Origin: JBCCTX01 sp965263105 | Lineage (GTDB): Bacteria; Bacteroidota; Bacteroidia; J057 | DNA length: 64,000 nt | Direction of reading: 5' to 3' | Assembly (NCBI GenBank): GCA_965263105.1 | Contig: CBDHGL010000003.1 | Location: 3,224,001-3,288,000, forward strand | Part shown: positions 62,329 to 64,000 of the stretch, one piece after another | Position numbering within the stretch: the first letter of the stretch is position 1 | How the letters are laid out: every line of letters begins with the position of its first letter | Notes under the pieces: generated by a model | What the model saw: the letters and a program-made list of their open reading frames with translations, nothing else | What the model was told of the DNA's origin: nothing | The model's database searches: none | Program-made: the position numbers and the translations under genes

Positions 62329-64000
62329 ATGAATTGGAATTTTATTCTGTTGATCGCCTTCACCGTCGGATGCTATATTTCTCATTTTGCCCAAGATTCC
62401 TCCAAGAGAGTAATGGACCCTACTGTATACAAGGAATGGAAGGATATAGAAGGGGCTCAAATCTCAGCCCAAGGAGACTGGGTTGCCTACACCTTGAAAC
62501 CCGGAGAAGGAGATCCTCAATTGGCCCTGTATGAAGTTGCGAGTGGGGAAACCGTTTGGTATCCCCGTTCTGATAAGGCCACATTTTCTTACGACGGAAA
62601 ATTTCTGTTCTTTACCATACACCCTTCTGATGATACCCTCAAATTCTATAAGCGAAAAGACCTTCCCAAAGCAGATTGGCCTGGGGATAGCTTGGGGATC
62701 TATTCTCTGACAGATCAAAACTTATTGAAAATACCTCACCTCAAGTCTCTAAAAACCCCCCGTAGGTGGAGTGGTTGGATTGCCTATCAAACAGGTACAA
62801 AAGAAGGAAAATCACAAACCCTTCACCTTCATCAGTTATCCACTGGAGAAGAAGATACCCTGATGTCGGTGAGTGCCTTTGAATTTGCCGAGGAAGGTAA
62901 ATATCTCCTTGCTATTCAAGAAGAGGTAGATAGTGTACAGGAGGCAGGAGTAAATTTCTATGACTGTGAAGCAGAATCTTGGACCCAATTATGGGAAGCA
63001 AAAGGAAAATATGCTCAGTGGGGACTGAGTCGGGATGGGGAACAAGTTGCCTTTGTACTGGATCAAGATACTACAAAGGCGCTTATCAGACCCTATGAGC
63101 TAGCCTATTGGAAAAAAGGCTGGGATAAAGCCCAAATAGTCTTCGATGATACACAGGAAGATTTACCCGATTCTTATCTCCTGAGTTCAGACTTCAAGCC
63201 CACCTTTTCTAAAGATGGAAAGCGCCTATTGTTCGGAATAAGAAGTTACCCAGTAGTAAAAGATACCAGCATATTGGATGAGGAACAGGTTCAGGTGGAA
63301 GTCTGGACTTACAAAGACCCACAGCTATATACACAGCAGGAAGTAGGATTGAAAAGAGAAAAAAAGCGCTCTTACAAAGCGATCCTAAACCTCAGCTCGA
63401 TGAATATAAACTTCCTGGCGGATCGAGAAATGCCTGAACTCAGTTGGGGAGATGAAGGAAACGCTGATTGGGCCATTGGCTATGCCGAAGAAATGTACCA
63501 ACAGGAAATGTCATGGGAAGGCTTTGCGAGAAAGGATCTCTACAAAATTCGTGTCTCATCCGGAGAACGAAGCTTGCTAGCACAAGGCATAGGTGGACAG
63601 CCCCGTTTATCTCCCGGAGGGAAGTATGCTTTTTGGTATGACTTGCCCGACTCGAGTTGGCAGGCCATAGACTTAGCAAGTGATCGTCGGATTAACCTTT
63701 CCCAAGCTATCCCTACTCCGATGTATGATGAATTAAACGATCGCCCTATGCATCCCTATCCCAATGGCATGGCAGCCTGGATGGAGGGAGATTCCCACAT
63801 ATTATTATATGACCGCTATGATATTTGGAAGGTAAGTCTTTCTAACCCTTCTCAAGTACAAAATCTGACCAATGGCCGAGATGGGGATTCCCGATACCGT
63901 TATATTCAACTAGATCCTGAGCAACGATTTATTCCCACAAATTCGACGCTGTTACTCCATTACACAAATGAAACTTCTCTGCAGCAAGGTTATTCCTGGC
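62329..64000 (+). CDS. S9 family peptidase (prolyl oligopeptidase type), 3' end outside window
   Basis: The frame opens at ATG 62329 (NWNFILLIAFTVGCYISHFAQ signal peptide or lipobox at Cys15) and stays open to the window edge, 557 codons. The visible part is the N-terminal beta-propeller of the dipeptidyl/prolyl-peptidase group (DWVAYTLKPGEGD, FSYDGKFLFFTI, AQWGLSRDGEQVAFV, PTFSKDGKRLLFGIRS, PRLSPGGKYAFWYD). The catalytic hydrolase domain with GxSxGG lies beyond 64000, so activity cannot be judged. It begins 59 bp after gpsA. Confidence 0.82.
   Translation, partial: MNWNFILLIAFTVGCYISHFAQDSSKRVMDPTVYKEWKDIEGAQISAQGDWVAYTLKPGEGDPQLALYEVASGETVWYPRSDKATFSYDGKFLFFTIHPSDDTLKFYKRKDLPKADWPGDSLGIYSLTDQNLLKIPHLKSLKTPRRWSGWIAYQTGTKEGKSQTLHLHQLSTGEEDTLMSVSAFEFAEEGKYLLAIQEEVDSVQEAGVNFYDCEAESWTQLWEAKGKYAQWGLSRDGEQVAFVLDQDTTKALIRPYELAYWKKGWDKAQIVFDDTQEDLPDSYLLSSDFKPTFSKDGKRLLFGIRSYPVVKDTSILDEEQVQVEVWTYKDPQLYTQQEVGLKREKKRSYKAILNLSSMNINFLADREMPELSWGDEGNADWAIGYAEEMYQQEMSWEGFARKDLYKIRVSSGERSLLAQGIGGQPRLSPGGKYAFWYDLPDSSWQAIDLASDRRINLSQAIPTPMYDELNDRPMHPYPNGMAAWMEGDSHILLYDRYDIWKVSLSNPSQVQNLTNGRDGDSRYRYIQLDPEQRFIPTNSTLLLHYTNETSLQQGYSW

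Overview
The window looks like chromosomal DNA of a free-living, polysaccharide-degrading member of the Bacteroidota. Supporting signs are TAnnTTTG-type promoter elements, a NUDIX-type arabinose regulator typical of the phylum, Tat/lipoprotein-tagged sulfatases and sugar isomerases, DUF6089-like outer-membrane barrels, a DUF6515 protein and a GxxExxY cassette. The genus cannot be decided from the sequence; a Saprospiria/Cytophagia-like lineage is my inference. No rRNA, tRNA, CRISPR array, insertion sequence or prophage was seen.

Region 1 (1-11934) is mixed. It opens with a vapBC toxin-antitoxin pair (vapC cut by the window edge). A secreted two-domain esterase, a small membrane protein, a beta-lactamase-fold hydrolase, an Uma2 nuclease-fold protein, a second esterase, a pirin and a PAS/sigma-54 activator follow. 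The region ends with a visibly A+T-rich, isolated dynamin-like large GTPase behind 530 bp of non-coding DNA.

Region 2 (11953-37264) is a carbohydrate block. It has a Tat-exported sugar-phosphate-isomerase-like protein, two sulfatases and a lipoprotein fusing a soluble-glucose-dehydrogenase propeller, PKD and cytochrome c. A rhamnose pathway follows (bifunctional aldolase/dehydrogenase, isomerase, FGGY kinase, NCS1-type permease). Between isomerase and kinase sits a GxxExxY gene framed by two different tandem-repeat arrays. The arabinose operon runs leftward: GH51 arabinofuranosidase, a decayed second arabinofuranosidase, araB, araD, araA and a sodium/sugar symporter. The divergent araR-like NUDIX regulator faces a 23-bp palindrome upstream of GH51. 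A serine carboxypeptidase gene split by one extra base and a class-A beta-lactamase-like lipoprotein close the block. Secreted sulfatases, arabinofuranosidase and esterases plus rhamnose and arabinose catabolism suggest growth on sulfated or acetylated plant or algal polysaccharides (inference).

Region 3 (37443-51630) is housekeeping and signalling: a hybrid histidine kinase, adenosylhomocysteinase, PcrA/UvrD helicase, a DnaJ-type co-chaperone, topoisomerase I, a single-domain response regulator convergent with a STAS protein, a Fur-family repressor, and groES-groEL. The DnaJ-type gene and groES share TGnCA-AAA-TGnCA style elements upstream.

Region 4 (52319-64000) is envelope and lipid biology: two tandem paralogous beta-barrel proteins, a coiled-coil lipoprotein, an M28 peptidase, and a compact divergent set. 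That set pairs a membrane-anchored PhnD-like binding protein and PlsC with a PlsB-like acyltransferase and GpsA, linking glycerol-3-phosphate supply to acylation. The window ends inside an S9 family peptidase.
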